A stretch of 64,000 nt of DNA from Cryptomeria japonica. Taxonomy: Eukaryota; Streptophyta; Pinopsida; Cupressales; Cupressaceae. The notes beneath the pieces are model-generated. The model did no database searches. It was given only the letters and a program-made list of their open reading frames with translations, and was not told the DNA's origin. The stretch spans positions 623,409,740-623,473,739 of the forward strand of contig NC_081415.1 of assembly GCF_030272615.1 (NCBI RefSeq). The letters run 5' to 3'. Numbering within the stretch: the stretch's first letter is position 1; the number at the start of each line of letters is the position of its first letter. The translations under genes and the position numbers were made by a program. This document shows, piece after piece, positions 23,501 through 33,841 of the stretch.

Positions 23501-25109
23501 AGCTACACACTAACTACTAGATTTTAGTTGGTTGCATGGATCTCACAACCTTGTCATGCTACTAGGTGTAGTGCCCTAAATTATACCCCCTTACAATTTA
23601 ACACCATATATTGTCCTCTCTTAGTTCATTTTAGTTCTATTTTGGGCTTTATCACATCCCACTATTATCATATGCAATATTGAGACTAGACCCTAGGTCC
23701 TAGGTCCTAACACTTTCTCATCATCCTTTCTAGTCCCTTTTTTTAGTGGACTATGGTACCTCGCACCCTAGTCACTCCAAAAGGGGCCAAACTTTGATCA
23801 TGTTCAAGTGTCAATTCTCACTATTTGTGACCTGATCATGATATTTTCATTTGGCCATTAGAATTCAACCTAAATTGAGAAATACTTTGAGAACCCTAGA
23901 TAAGGAAATTGTTTCTCATTGGAAAATTATAATTTGCAAGATACAATTAAAGAACTCATAACTCCTTCAAGAGTAGATCTAAGTAGAAGGAGGAACAAGC
24001 TATAATAATCTATCTTCAAGTTTGAGTTCATGAGTAATTATGTTATTATTTTTTCATGGTAATCAATCTACACTTACAGGACTTATCTAAAGAGAATTGT
24101 ATCAACACCATTATCAATCCTATGGTATCATCTAGTCAATTCAACATTTTTTTTATGATTTAGCCTCTTATCTACCAAAGGTAAGCTATTTTTATACATC
24201 ATCATTGTGATAGTGAAGGTGGAAACTCCAACATATGATTTGAATTAGGAGAGCCCCTATATATTAAAATATTTTTCCCTCTTCTATGTGTTTAGGTTAT
24301 AGATCTAACAACCAATATTTGTGGAATTTCATAGAGAAGACTAACACACATAGGCCTAGACTTTGAATAAGAAAAAACATGTAGAGTATGCCAATTAGAT
24401 TACTTGATTGATACATTTAGGCTAAATTTTAGTGAGAAAAATATACATAGAATCCTGATCCAGAATTTGAAGCTACAGTTGACAAGGACATCTCCAAGTT
24501 TAGGGTGCATATGACCATAGATCAACACATTCAATTTCATATTTTAGTTATAGGTTCCTCTCTACATTTTATTTCCAAATCTATTCTTTTATGTTGCCTT
24601 CTAGTTTTGTATCTATCTATTTATGTTGAATCTTTCAAATTTTATATCATGTTTGATCATATCAAACACAACCCTTCAAAAAGGGAATAGTTAATGAAAG
24701 CATTTATATATCTCTTTAGACTAAAGTTGAACCTTATTGGTTGTTCCCCAATGAAAGAATCAATTAATGTAGAAAGTAGTGAATAGATAAGACCTTAGTT
24801 TTCATTCCTAGGATAATACCCTATTTTGAACATTAAATTTTTGGTGGACCTTACATGTCTTACACTTGCATATTTTCTTATCATAAATTATCAATATGAG
24901 TTTTCTTTAACTTAATTTTTAAATATAGATGTATTAATTTTTGAAAAATATTGTTTAAGTTCTTAAATTGGTTATTTTACCATAAAATTTATCATTGCTA
25001 TTGCTTACATAATTTATCTCTTTTTGATTACCATGGGATGTCCATTTTTATTAAAATAAGTGGGGAATGTCCCCAATCTAATATATATTAGAAATATGAA
25101 CCATCAAGA
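20561..25109. other. 4.5-kb AT-rich stretch without supported genes
   Basis: No open frame longer than about 70 codons looks protein-like. Three places hint at old elements. GGCCCTGTTTGGCTC at 21845 resembles a terminal motif of some plant DNA transposons, but no partner repeat was seen. A TATATATAT (22898) followed within 50 bp by AATAAATAAAT looks like an LTR promoter/poly(A) region. TGTAGTGCCCTAAATT at 23568 looks like an LTR start. None could be given both ends. Confidence 0.4.
20755..20835 (+). mobile_element. Possible tRNA-derived SINE remnant
   Basis: TAGCTTGATTGATGAG (20760-20775) resembles a tRNA A box, and AGGTCTAGTCTCCC (20805-20818) resembles a B box 44 bases further on. T-rich sequence follows. 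The match is imperfect, and no cloverleaf or target duplication was found. Confidence 0.22.
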
Positions 25110-26290
25110 CTAGATTGAAATAATCTTGTTAGAAAAATAGCAAAATAGACCAACCAATAAATTAAGAACAGAGTTGGAGACAAAGAAAAATAGATCTATA
25201 GGGATACATAAGTAACATCTAAACCAGATAAATACTTGGCTTACATAAAAGTTAACTAGAACACAACACAACCCAACTACATAGAACCATAACAAATATA
25301 AACAATCTATTGATGATTAGAGTTGGGACCTAATATGAGTCTTCTAGGTTTAGAGGTATTCACTCCTCTTCTTGTGCCAAACAAAAATCCAAGAAGAAAC
25401 ATATTTCTCTAGAAATTCAAAAGGATAAATGGTGGAGGATCCATCAGAGATAGTAGATGAGTCCAACAAGTAACCCATTGAGCCCATAAGGAGAACATGA
25501 AAATCTAGAGAAAGGGACAATAAAACCATGGATGGGATGAGTCCCAAACGTAGAGGATCACTAGAAGGAGCCAAAGGAACAATAGCAACATGAGTCAATA
25601 AAATGGCACTATAGAAGTAATGACAATTAGATAAGGAACAAGATGAACCATTTAAATAGCTTGGGCTTCTTGAGTAAAGGCAACAAGAGCAAAGATATCA
25701 TTATCTACTAGTGTAGGTATAAAAGTTAGAGAGGGAGATGTACAATTAGTAAGAGAAACTGACTTAGAGCTCAAAATTGTAGGAAACATTGTAATATGAC
25801 ATCGTTCAATGCCCTTCCACTAGGTTGGAGAGGAATGAAGCTGGGATCCATGGGGGCATGCTAAGAATAAATTCCTAGTAGTGAAACAATGTTTGGATTT
25901 GAAATGGGTTTATTTTAGTCCAGGATCTATCCCCAAGACAAATCACTGACCTTATGTGTACTTTGAGCATGAAGAGTCTCATAAAACTCTAGGTCTACGA
26001 AAATACTAGCAAAGGAAGTACAAGAGAAAACATCGGTATTAGGGTCTACTTTGATGAAATGGTCCAATGTGTTTCTAATAGCTTCATAGGTAGAATTGCG
26101 CCAAAAGTGGAGGGAACTATGTGTATACCTTACCTAGGTAGAGAAAAACTCAATATGATCCACTAAAGGGTTGAACGGGGAAAACCAAAGGTAGAGGGAA
26201 AGGGCATGAGAATACCAATTATATATACCCATAGATAGCACATCATTTGTATCACTAGTAGAGTCAAAATAAATAGTTGAAAGTGGTCAT
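25110..26290 (-). pseudogene. LINE ORF1 remnant (DUF4283-type gag-like protein)
   Basis: Reading down from 26290, the minus strand gives SLHFWRNSTYEAIRNTLDHF, then IKVDPNTDV and FASIFVDLEFYETL. This matches the conserved core of plant LINE ORF1 proteins: an LPxxFW-type start, an IGNTLGxFIxVD helix, then a V/E/D-L strand. These proteins bind the LINE RNA. A TAG interrupts the frame at about 26127 and more stops follow. The downstream part (25350-25800) is less clear. The remnant lies directly against the start of copy C and may have truncated its 5' side. Confidence 0.55.
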
Positions 26291-26307
26291 TTAAATTTTT
26301 TAAGACA

Positions 26308-28605
26308 ACCCCAATACAAGGTCATGTATATAGATGCATCAGAGTTCATTATCCATCACGACATGTGAAATCACGCTCATTACAAAGGTTTCACTAACAT
26401 CCAAGGAGGAATTTTTAATCCCATCATAAAAATGCAATTTTATGATTCTTTTCCTCTTTTCCATATCTTTTTAAATTTTTATTATATCAATCAATTAAAT
26501 ATTTTATGTTTGTCTTATTAGGAGATTTGGATTCCGGGTACAAGATTTAGATTTAACCATGACATAGGTTTTTTTTTTCTTTCATTATTTTCTTTATAGC
26601 TAACATGAATAGCTATGCCCACCTTCACTAATTTAGAATTATGTGAATACATCTCTTTGTAAGTAGCAATATAACTACAAAATTGGTTTTGAGTTTTGAG
26701 GTGGTGCTCCAATGCCCATCACTAATTAATCTTATAAATTGAGCAAAGAAAAAAATAATTTATTCAATTATCCCACCCCTCATCTTCCCTCAAACAAAAT
26801 TCAAATATGCAAGAATTATTTTAACAAAATATGGGCATTTAATGATAGAGAGACCATCTGTTAAGGGTATAAAGTTCTTTATGTGGAGAAACTTATCTAT
26901 CAAGGATTTGGCCTATCAAATCCCACGCAACTTCTTTGAAAGGTTCACTATAGTAGTGTTGTTATATGCATATTCGCCAATACTAAATAAACCAATTAGA
27001 GTCTAATGAGACCCTTAGCTATTCGATCAATTATTTTCTACTATTCATGTGACATTAAAAAGTGCTTGATTCTTAATATTGAAACCCATTGATCAGTATC
27101 CATTAGCATATTCTCCATCTGATATTCTAAATATCAAGGCATGTTTTTGAGAATTTCACCATTTGTACTATATATTTTTTCCATCTTTTTTCACAATATG
27201 ATCAAAATCATTCTATTTAATTTCTCACTCAAATGAACACTAATACATAACCCCTATAATATAAACCTAAAATCAAATGTGATCAATATTTGACACAAAA
27301 TAAGAGGAAGTTAGGTACATGGAAATTCTTCCCAAGCTTATGTTAGACGAGAGTAATGTACATGGTTGATCTTTACAACTATCGGATAACACATATACAA
27401 CACAAATAGAACTATACCACAATAGTAATGTACCTAGAAAATTTAACCTCAAGATAAAAAACACATGCTTGAAGTTAAAAACATGAACAAATTATATTAT
27501 CGGTAAAAAAATTACAATGCAATCAAACATAAATATCTTTATACGAGTATTGCCAACATAGAGCTCTAGAATAAATCTAGTAGCTTAACAATCTATGCAA
27601 ACCAACTACCAAAACCTCCATCTCAAGCATCTAATAAATTAGAGAAACATTACATAAAATCATCAAAAGGTAGTTATGAAACCTTGAGTTAAAACCATGT
27701 AAATTGTGGCTTCCAAATCCTTAGTTTAAAATCCAACGCCTAAATTCAAGATAAGTCAATGAGCTAAAAATAGCATATTCAATGGACCTATGTTGAAATT
27801 ATCATAGTTTACTCACCAACTTGCAAAATTAATTTTTGCTCCCTTATATCTATTCAAAGATGCCTTTATATCGTGGCAAAAGTTGATCAACAATTATAAC
27901 TCCATCTTACAACATCGGAAAAGATGCCACTATTTTTCCATCGTTAACATTTGCTAATAGGAGAGTGCCGTTGACATTTTAGACAGTATACACAAAATTA
28001 ATCCAATCCATTGAGATTTTGGACAATATACACAAAAGTAATGCTGACTCCAATGCTTTACTATCTATTACCATCAACGTCAATGCTAACTTTGAGCTTA
28101 CTCCTCAAACAAGTTAATTATGTATAAGAGAATTTATACTTCAATTTTGTCAACCTTTTTGTTTGAAGTAAAACTTTTGATATTTAAAAATCATTTTTCA
28201 GAGAGTCAGAAAAGCAATGATGATCCACATAACAGCGCGATATTGACTAATAGCTAGGCAATAATAGACATGGTATGGGCACGTCTGTAACACCATTAAT
28301 GCTTATGGTGCACCAATAATAGACGAAATATGAGAGCTGTGCAATTGCAGTCACATATTTCATAGGGATTGTTTGGATAAATGGATTGATAACCATAAGG
28401 ATTCGTGCCCTTTCTGCAAGTGTCCTCTGCTTCAACCAACTGTTATTTTTTTGAATTTAACAGTCTTGATATTCTGTTTTTAAGTTGTCGAGGAAGAGAA
28501 TAGTAGAAAGCTTTCCATTTCTTTATGAAAGACAAGGCCAAAAAACCACAGAAAAACAAACAAAAGTTGCATTTTGGAGAAACAATAAAATCTACACCTG
28601 TATCT
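26308..28605 (+). repeat. Duplicated RING-gene block, copy C (5' truncated)
   Basis: The block begins at CAACCCCAATACAAGGTCATG, matching copy A from about 4909 and copy B from about 17630. It runs in the same orientation through the promoter palindromes (28292-28313), a shortened RING gene and its 3' flank, until copia-1 starts at 28606. The portion equivalent to copy A 3806-4908 is missing, where a LINE ORF1 remnant lies instead. Confidence 0.75.
28314..28490 (+). pseudogene. Truncated RING-H2 pseudogene (copy C)
   Basis: Directly after the promoter palindrome the sequence jumps into the RING finger: relative to copy B, about 415 bp (19758 to about 20172) are missing. That removes the TATA box, start codon, membrane region and first Cys pair. 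What remains encodes CNCSHIFHRDCLDKWIDNHK and CPFCKCPLL, so six of the eight zinc ligands. An early TGA stands where copy B has CGA. The normal stop is changed, so the frame runs past it. The remaining coding piece matches copy B with only a handful of differences in about 130 bases, a recent copy by that measure. No function is expected. Confidence 0.8.
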
Positions 28606-29195
28606 TGTTAATTTCTATAAGTGCTCAACAAATATCACAGAGAAAAAACAAGATTGGTGTTTATCTATCTGATTTGTAACAATTAATACATTGGGTTAAT
28701 TACCAAAATGAATAATGGAAGTAAATTTGCATGAAACCAAACACATAAACAAAATAACACAGATAACACCTATATACCCCAGAAACTCTAATGTGGGAAA
28801 AACTTGCAAATGTTAAATCTTATATTCAACGTCAAGAGCAAATTTTCTTTCAAGAATACAATCCTAGTTGCTTCAATGATCTTACATATATAGCCCACTT
28901 GATGAAACATCAATCATGCAAGACAAGAGAAACTTTCCTCACATGACACAACCTAAGAGAAACATTCCTTACATGATGAAAAATAGAACTTTCCTTACAT
29001 GATGCAAGAGAAAGGAAAATTGTCTCACATAACTTAGACTAACTCACACATAAAACCACTCTTCGTTTTAACCTCACAACTCTAAGAAACGTTCTATTTA
29101 CAGAATAGAAAACATTCTCTTGCTAAACATTCAACTTGAGTTGCACTTAAGAAACTTCCACACTTAACACCTTCTAAACTATAGAAAAATCAACA
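28606..29195 (-). repeat. Copia-1 3' LTR
   Basis: Starts TGTTAATTTC and ends ATCAACA on the + strand, so TGTT...AACA ends on either strand. The first ~240 bp align to 61139-61400 with roughly 80% identity by eye. The end is placed just beyond the last codons of the RNase H frame. Confidence 0.7.
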
Positions 29196-29224
29196 TTGTC
29201 TCTTAGCAAGGAAGGTGTTCAGCA

Positions 29225-29690
29225 CAACACCCAGCTGATCCCTAAAGAAAAACTTACTCTTCATCAGGGTCTTCATCACGATGTCTGCTATCTGCTCATC
29301 CATAGGAATTACTGTAGCTTCACTACCCCCTTCTCCACACAATCTTTAATGAAGTGATACTTGATCTCAATGTGCTTTGATTTGTCATGAAGCACTGGAA
29401 TCTCAAAGAGTTTGATACAACTCTGATTATCATAGTAAATGATCGTAGGATCTAGCTCTTGATCAAATAGCCTAGATAGAAGTTTTTGAAGCTAGATAGC
29501 CTCACATGTAGCCATACTAACTGCCATGTACTCAGCCTCCATAGAACTCAGTGCAAATGAATTTTGTTTTCTGTTGTACCAAGAGACTCCTCTTGATTCC
29601 AAGCTGAAACAACACCTTGAAGTGCTCTTCCTGTCAGTTGTACTACCTGGCCAATCTGCATCTGTGAGCCCATCGAGCTTCACTCCATCC
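29225..29690 (-). pseudogene. Copia-1 RNase H
   Basis: The minus strand encodes DADWPGSTTDRKSTSRCCFS and ALSSMEAEYMAVSMATCEAI, then DNQSCIKL...HDKSKHIEIKYHFI and EQIADIVMKTL. These are the ordered landmarks of copia RNase H: Asp in the DxDWxG motif, Glu in the EAEY motif, Asp in the DNxS motif, then HIxxxYHFxRD. The frame is broken once by a stop after CEAI. The domain degrades the RNA template during reverse transcription. It ends about 30 bp before the LTR, as in copia elements. Confidence 0.7.
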
Positions 29691-30720
29691 TATTGAATAT
29701 ACTCTAGCCCATAATCAATTGTTCCTTGGAGATACCTTAAAACATGCTCCACAACTATCCAGTGCGCACATTTAGGTTCCACAATAAACTAAATGAGTGA
29801 ATTCACTACAAAACAAAATGTCTAGCCTTATGTTGACTAGATACATAAGAGAGCCTATCAACTTTGTATATAAAGTTGGGTCCACTGGCTTTGATTTAGA
29901 AGCATCAAGTTGGTCACAAGTGGCGTGGACATCAGCTTATAGTTTTCCATCCAGATCACTTCAAGATATAAATTATATACTTCCTCTATCCAAGGAAGAT
30001 TTCTCCATCTTTCTATCACAACTCCAATCCTAGAAAGTAGTGCATCAAACCCATGTTCTTCATCACAAACTCTCTTGCAAGATCCCACTTGTAGTGGGCT
30101 ATGAGCTGTCAAAAATAGGACATCAACATACAACACCAATATGAGAAGCTCACCCTTCACCTAAACATAGTACAAGTTTTGGTTAACCTCTCTTGGTGAA
30201 GCCCATGCTCTGCAAGTAGCCATCAATATGTAGATATCATGGGAATCCCTCTCATGCACCTCAAAACACTCTAGTTGTGATATGTAAATCTTTTCCTGAA
30301 TCACTCCATTGAGGAAGGTCGTCTTCACATCCATCTAGTGAATCCTTCAACCCATTTGTGCTGCTACAGAAATGATAGTCCTTATGGATGAGTACCTAGC
30401 TATTGGAGTAAAGGTCTCGTCATAGTTGATACCTTCATTATGAGAAAACCCCCTAGCCACAAACTAGGCTTTGAACTTTTCTGCACTACCATCTTTAGCA
30501 TGCTTGATCTTATACAACCATCTTGACCCCACCACTAACTTGTTTTCAGGTTGTGGCACTACCTCCCACATGCTATTCTTTATGATGGAAAAATACTCTT
30601 GCACCATGGCATCCCTCCATACCTTGTAATTGGGTGCCTCCTGAAAGATGGAAGGCTCCACCTCAATCAGTTCACTCATAAGTGCCATATAATCAGAATA
30701 AGTTTTGGGAGCCTTTCTCT
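29690..30720 (-). pseudogene. Copia-1 reverse transcriptase
   Basis: The best preserved part is the N-terminal piece (30464-30688): KVWRDAMVQEYFSIIKNSMW then VVGSRWLYKIKHAKDGS, the standard copia RT opening (WxxAMxxEF...NxTWxLV...KWVFxxKxxxDG). Further on come ELLILVLYVDVLFLTA (the position of the YVDD active-site loop, here YVDV, so the second Asp is lost) and RYLQGTIDYG-like sequence before RNase H. Several stops and frameshifts occur between 29700 and 30460. The lost catalytic Asp and the stops make it inactive. Confidence 0.65.
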
Positions 30721-31089
30721 GTCTAACAGGATTATGGGGATCACCAACATACTCTTGGGCCTCTCTTATTTTCTTCTCATTTTCACTATTTCTCCTCCTC
30801 CCTATGATATGAGTTTGAGAATGAGGAATCCTTAGTTTTTCCTCTTGATCAACTTTCTCAACCTTCCTGCTCTATTCTCTAGCTTGCATGATTCAAGTTT
30901 TAGGAATTTGTGCGACCTCAACCTTGGGTTCCTACTCCTTCTGCCGAACCTCCATCAAGATTCCATATTTCTAAAGAGCCCTTTCCTCCTCGAACTTCAC
31001 ATCTTTGTGAATAACTATTTTGTTAAGGGCAAGAATATAAACATGATAGGCCTTAGAATTGTAACTGCACCCAACTAGGATACCCTTCT

Positions 31090-31935
31090 CTACAGTTGGT
31101 TCCAACTTCATTCTCTTCTCCATGGGAATATGGCAATACATAATTCATCTAAAGATGTGAGTGTCCCTTGAATTTGGTTTCTTCCTGATGAACGCCTCTT
31201 CTACACTCAATTTGCGGAACACTTTATGTGGGCTCCTATTCTAGAAATACATGACTATATTGCAAGCTTCTACCCATAAAAACCAAGGAAAATCCTAATC
31301 ATAAAGCATGGCCTTGGTTGCTCTAGCTAAACCCATGTTTTTCCATTTAACAACCCTATTCTATTGAGGGTTGTACAAAACTGTCAACTCTTTCTTGATA
31401 CCTTCCTAAGTACAAAAATCTTTGAAGGCATTCAAGGTATCTTGGCCTCCATTATTAGACCTTAGTATCTTGATCTTCATCCATATTTGGTTCTACACAA
31501 GAGCCTTAAACTCTTTGAGCCTATTGAAGACTTTTCATCTTTATTTTTTAGAAAATATATCCATGTCTTCTTCGAGAAATAATCAATGAAAGTAAGATAA
31601 TACTCATTACCCATTCAAGGATTCTATTGACATGGTTCAACATACATCTGAGTGTATAAGATCCAAAATCCCTTTGGATCTAGTGTTGCTATTTGGAAAA
31701 TTGGTCTTGGCATATTTCCCAACAGTACAACCCTTGCACATGTCATGATTTTTGACCTTCATCTTAGGAAACCCTGTCATTATTTCCTTGAGCTCATTAA
31801 GTGCTCCATGGTAAAGATGAGCCATCCTGTTGTTCCACAATTCTCCTAGCCCTCTACAACTGCTCACCAATGCATGTGCTGGCTCAAACTGTAACCAAAA
31901 CAAGCCACCATGCCTGAATCCAATCACTTTTTCTA
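31090..31935 (-). pseudogene. Copia-1 integrase with GAG-pre-integrase domain
   Basis: The piece at 31637-31927 carries the copia zinc-binding pre-integrase motif: a His in RMAHLYHGAL, then DMCKGCTVGKYAKTNFP (C-x2-C), then GILDLIHSDVC with the first catalytic Asp of integrase. Lower coordinates continue with decayed integrase core, including a VKWKNMGLA-like match to the Glu-bearing motif near 31330 and the LWVEACN-type motif near 31270. The integrase inserts element cDNA into the genome. Stops throughout. Confidence 0.65.
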
Positions 31936-32169
31936 CCTAGGAATTCTTTAGACAGATATAGAATTTTCCCTATTCAAAGGTTACGATGTAACCCTTGTTC
32001 TCCAAAGTAGAAACAAAGATTAAATTATTTGTCATGCAAGGGACATACAACCTATCCTCCACCAACAATGATTTGCCACTCCCTTTGAAATTTGATTGTG
32101 CCAACACCAATTGCATGGTACTTAGCATCGTCTCAAATCTCAATACAAAAATCCAACTTCTTCTCCTCC

Positions 32170-32878
32170 AATTTAGTGAAACATTATTTGACTCCCATCA
32201 TGTAGCAAGAAGCACCACTATCAATATAGAAAACACTATTGCCAATTGAGCTTGAGAGACACAAAATGAGTGAAAACTCATTCTCAAATGGTGTTGCAAA
32301 ATCCACCTCTGTAATAGTCACAACTTGGTTCTTCAACTTACCCTTGGTTTTTCTTATTTGGACACTCACTAGCATACTAACCCATCTGATGGTAGCATAA
32401 ACAATTTATCTTACTCTAATCTTTCTTCTTCCCATTCTTGGAACAAGACCCTTTAGTTTTCCCTTTATTGAACTTCTCCTTACCCTTGCTTGCAAGAGCA
32501 AGATTTTCTTCATCATTTACCTTCTTTGTCTAACCTCCCTGATGAGAATTTTCATGGATCTCTTCCTAGACAAAATCATCCCAAAGCCTCGCTTAGTCGG
32601 GTAGGTGATATTTGTTGGCAACACAGTTGATAAACACTTCCTAGTGCTTTGAAAAACCATTCTAGGCTATCCGCACCAGCTCGTCATCAACAATTGTCTC
32701 TCTAACAACAACCAACTCGTCCCTTACCTATGTCAACCTATACAAGTAAGAGGTTACACTATATCCCTTGGAAATCTTGATGTTATATGCAATTTGTCAT
32801 TAAGCATCATCTTATTACTCTAATAGTCACTCCAGGATAAAGTTTTGTGAGCATTTCCCACATTTACTTGGTGGTGTC
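32170..32878 (-). pseudogene. Copia-1 protease, zinc knuckle and end of gag
   Basis: VFYIDSGASCYMMG (about 32190-32240) is the retropepsin active-site loop (DSG). Upstream on the minus strand a degenerate zinc knuckle (CYHQMG then YASECPNKKNQ) lies near 32360-32420. Before it comes a Lys-rich linker (NLALASKGKEKFNKGK), then gag helices with CVANKYHLPD and DDELVRIA. The gag continues at 60704 beyond the gypsy block. Multiple in-frame stops are present. Confidence 0.65.
32783..32878 (-). repeat. 96-bp duplicated copia-1 target sequence, left copy
   Basis: Matches 60704-60799 without indels and with four mismatches. It ends exactly where the gypsy LTR starts (32879). One copy is expected in an uninterrupted copia-1 gag, so the sequence was duplicated around the 27.8-kb block. 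Confidence 0.85.
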
Positions 32879-33833
32879 TGTTGTTCTCAAATTCTGATTT
32901 CCCTATGTCCTCTGTAAGAAAATTAGAGCCTCTATTGCATATGGAGAGAACGATAAGAAAATCAAATTCCAGAATAACATATAACAAGGTTTATACTAAA
33001 CCTTCTACACTTTAAGCTTATCCTAAGCTTAGGTGGATATACCTCTTGTGAATATTTTCACAATTATAATATAAGATTTACAGTAAACCAGTGTTAGAAA
33101 TTTGTAAACCTTATCACCTCAACAATACTGAAACATAAAAGAAAACTTGTGTTCATTTTCAGTCTTGACTCCAAGGAAGATAGAAAAACTCCACAAATGA
33201 TATCAGTGCCTTATCCGGGCTACAGAGTCACCCAAACTAAACAAGAATTCAAAATCTGGATATTCACATACATCTCATCACTTCGGCTTTATTAACCTAA
33301 CATATGCCTGACATATATATAAGTCTCTTCTTTATGCTAGAATTAGTCATCAAATTCAAGCAGAAAACTATTTATTTATATACTAACAGAAAGGTTTCAC
33401 GTATATTTAATTCCCCTCCTTGAGAGAAAAACCTAAAACATCTCTGTAAGATTTCCTTGCAAACCCTATTCAATCAAATAACCCTAGATTATTTAAAAGA
33501 AACCAGTAAATCAATGAATGCACACAAGAAGACAACAGAGATCTAGGCTCAAAATGCTTTGATCTGTATATTCATATTTATTTTCAAAATTGTACATAAC
33601 TCAAGGTGATTTCTTAAAGAACCCGAAAACCTTAGATATATTTCCATAGAGTTTCTTTACAAATTCTTGTGATGATCTTTTTTAATAGTCTTGCTATCCA
33701 TTTATAAATATATGGATGTGAACAAGCTTCAGACTTTCCTAGAAATAGTTTGTTAGAGCTATATTTCCCTCTTAAAAGAGGTTACAATCATTTTCATTCC
33801 TAACTTCTTGAAAATTGTTATAATGCTACAACA
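32879..33833 (-). repeat. Gypsy M 3' LTR
   Basis: 955 bp, ends TGTTGT.../...ACAACA. It begins (in element direction) 8 bp after the ORF-X stop. About 530 bp align to the truncated LTR of copy P (59799-60329). The flanking GTGTC (32874-32878) is the likely 5-bp target sequence. Confidence 0.8.
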
Positions 33834-33841
33834 TCAATTGA

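Larger units (their letters stand above)
28606..32878 (-). mobile_element. Copia-1, Ty1/copia element, 3' part
   Basis: A minus-strand element in copia order. Reading up from its 3' LTR (28606-29195): RNase H, reverse transcriptase, integrase, protease, zinc knuckle and gag up to 32878. There the 27.8-kb gypsy block interrupts it, and gag and the 5' LTR continue at 60704-61500. Many stops and frameshifts show it is dead. It is inserted in the 3' flank of RING copy C. The far target duplication cannot be checked because copia-3 breaks the 5' LTR and the rest lies outside the window. Confidence 0.8.

Noticed and set aside
3806-28605. A strict 8.6-kb tandem array
   Set aside because: The spacing of A, B and C is similar, but the DNA between the blocks (6886-12424 versus 20561-26307) shows no similarity I can see, so a simple array is not supported.
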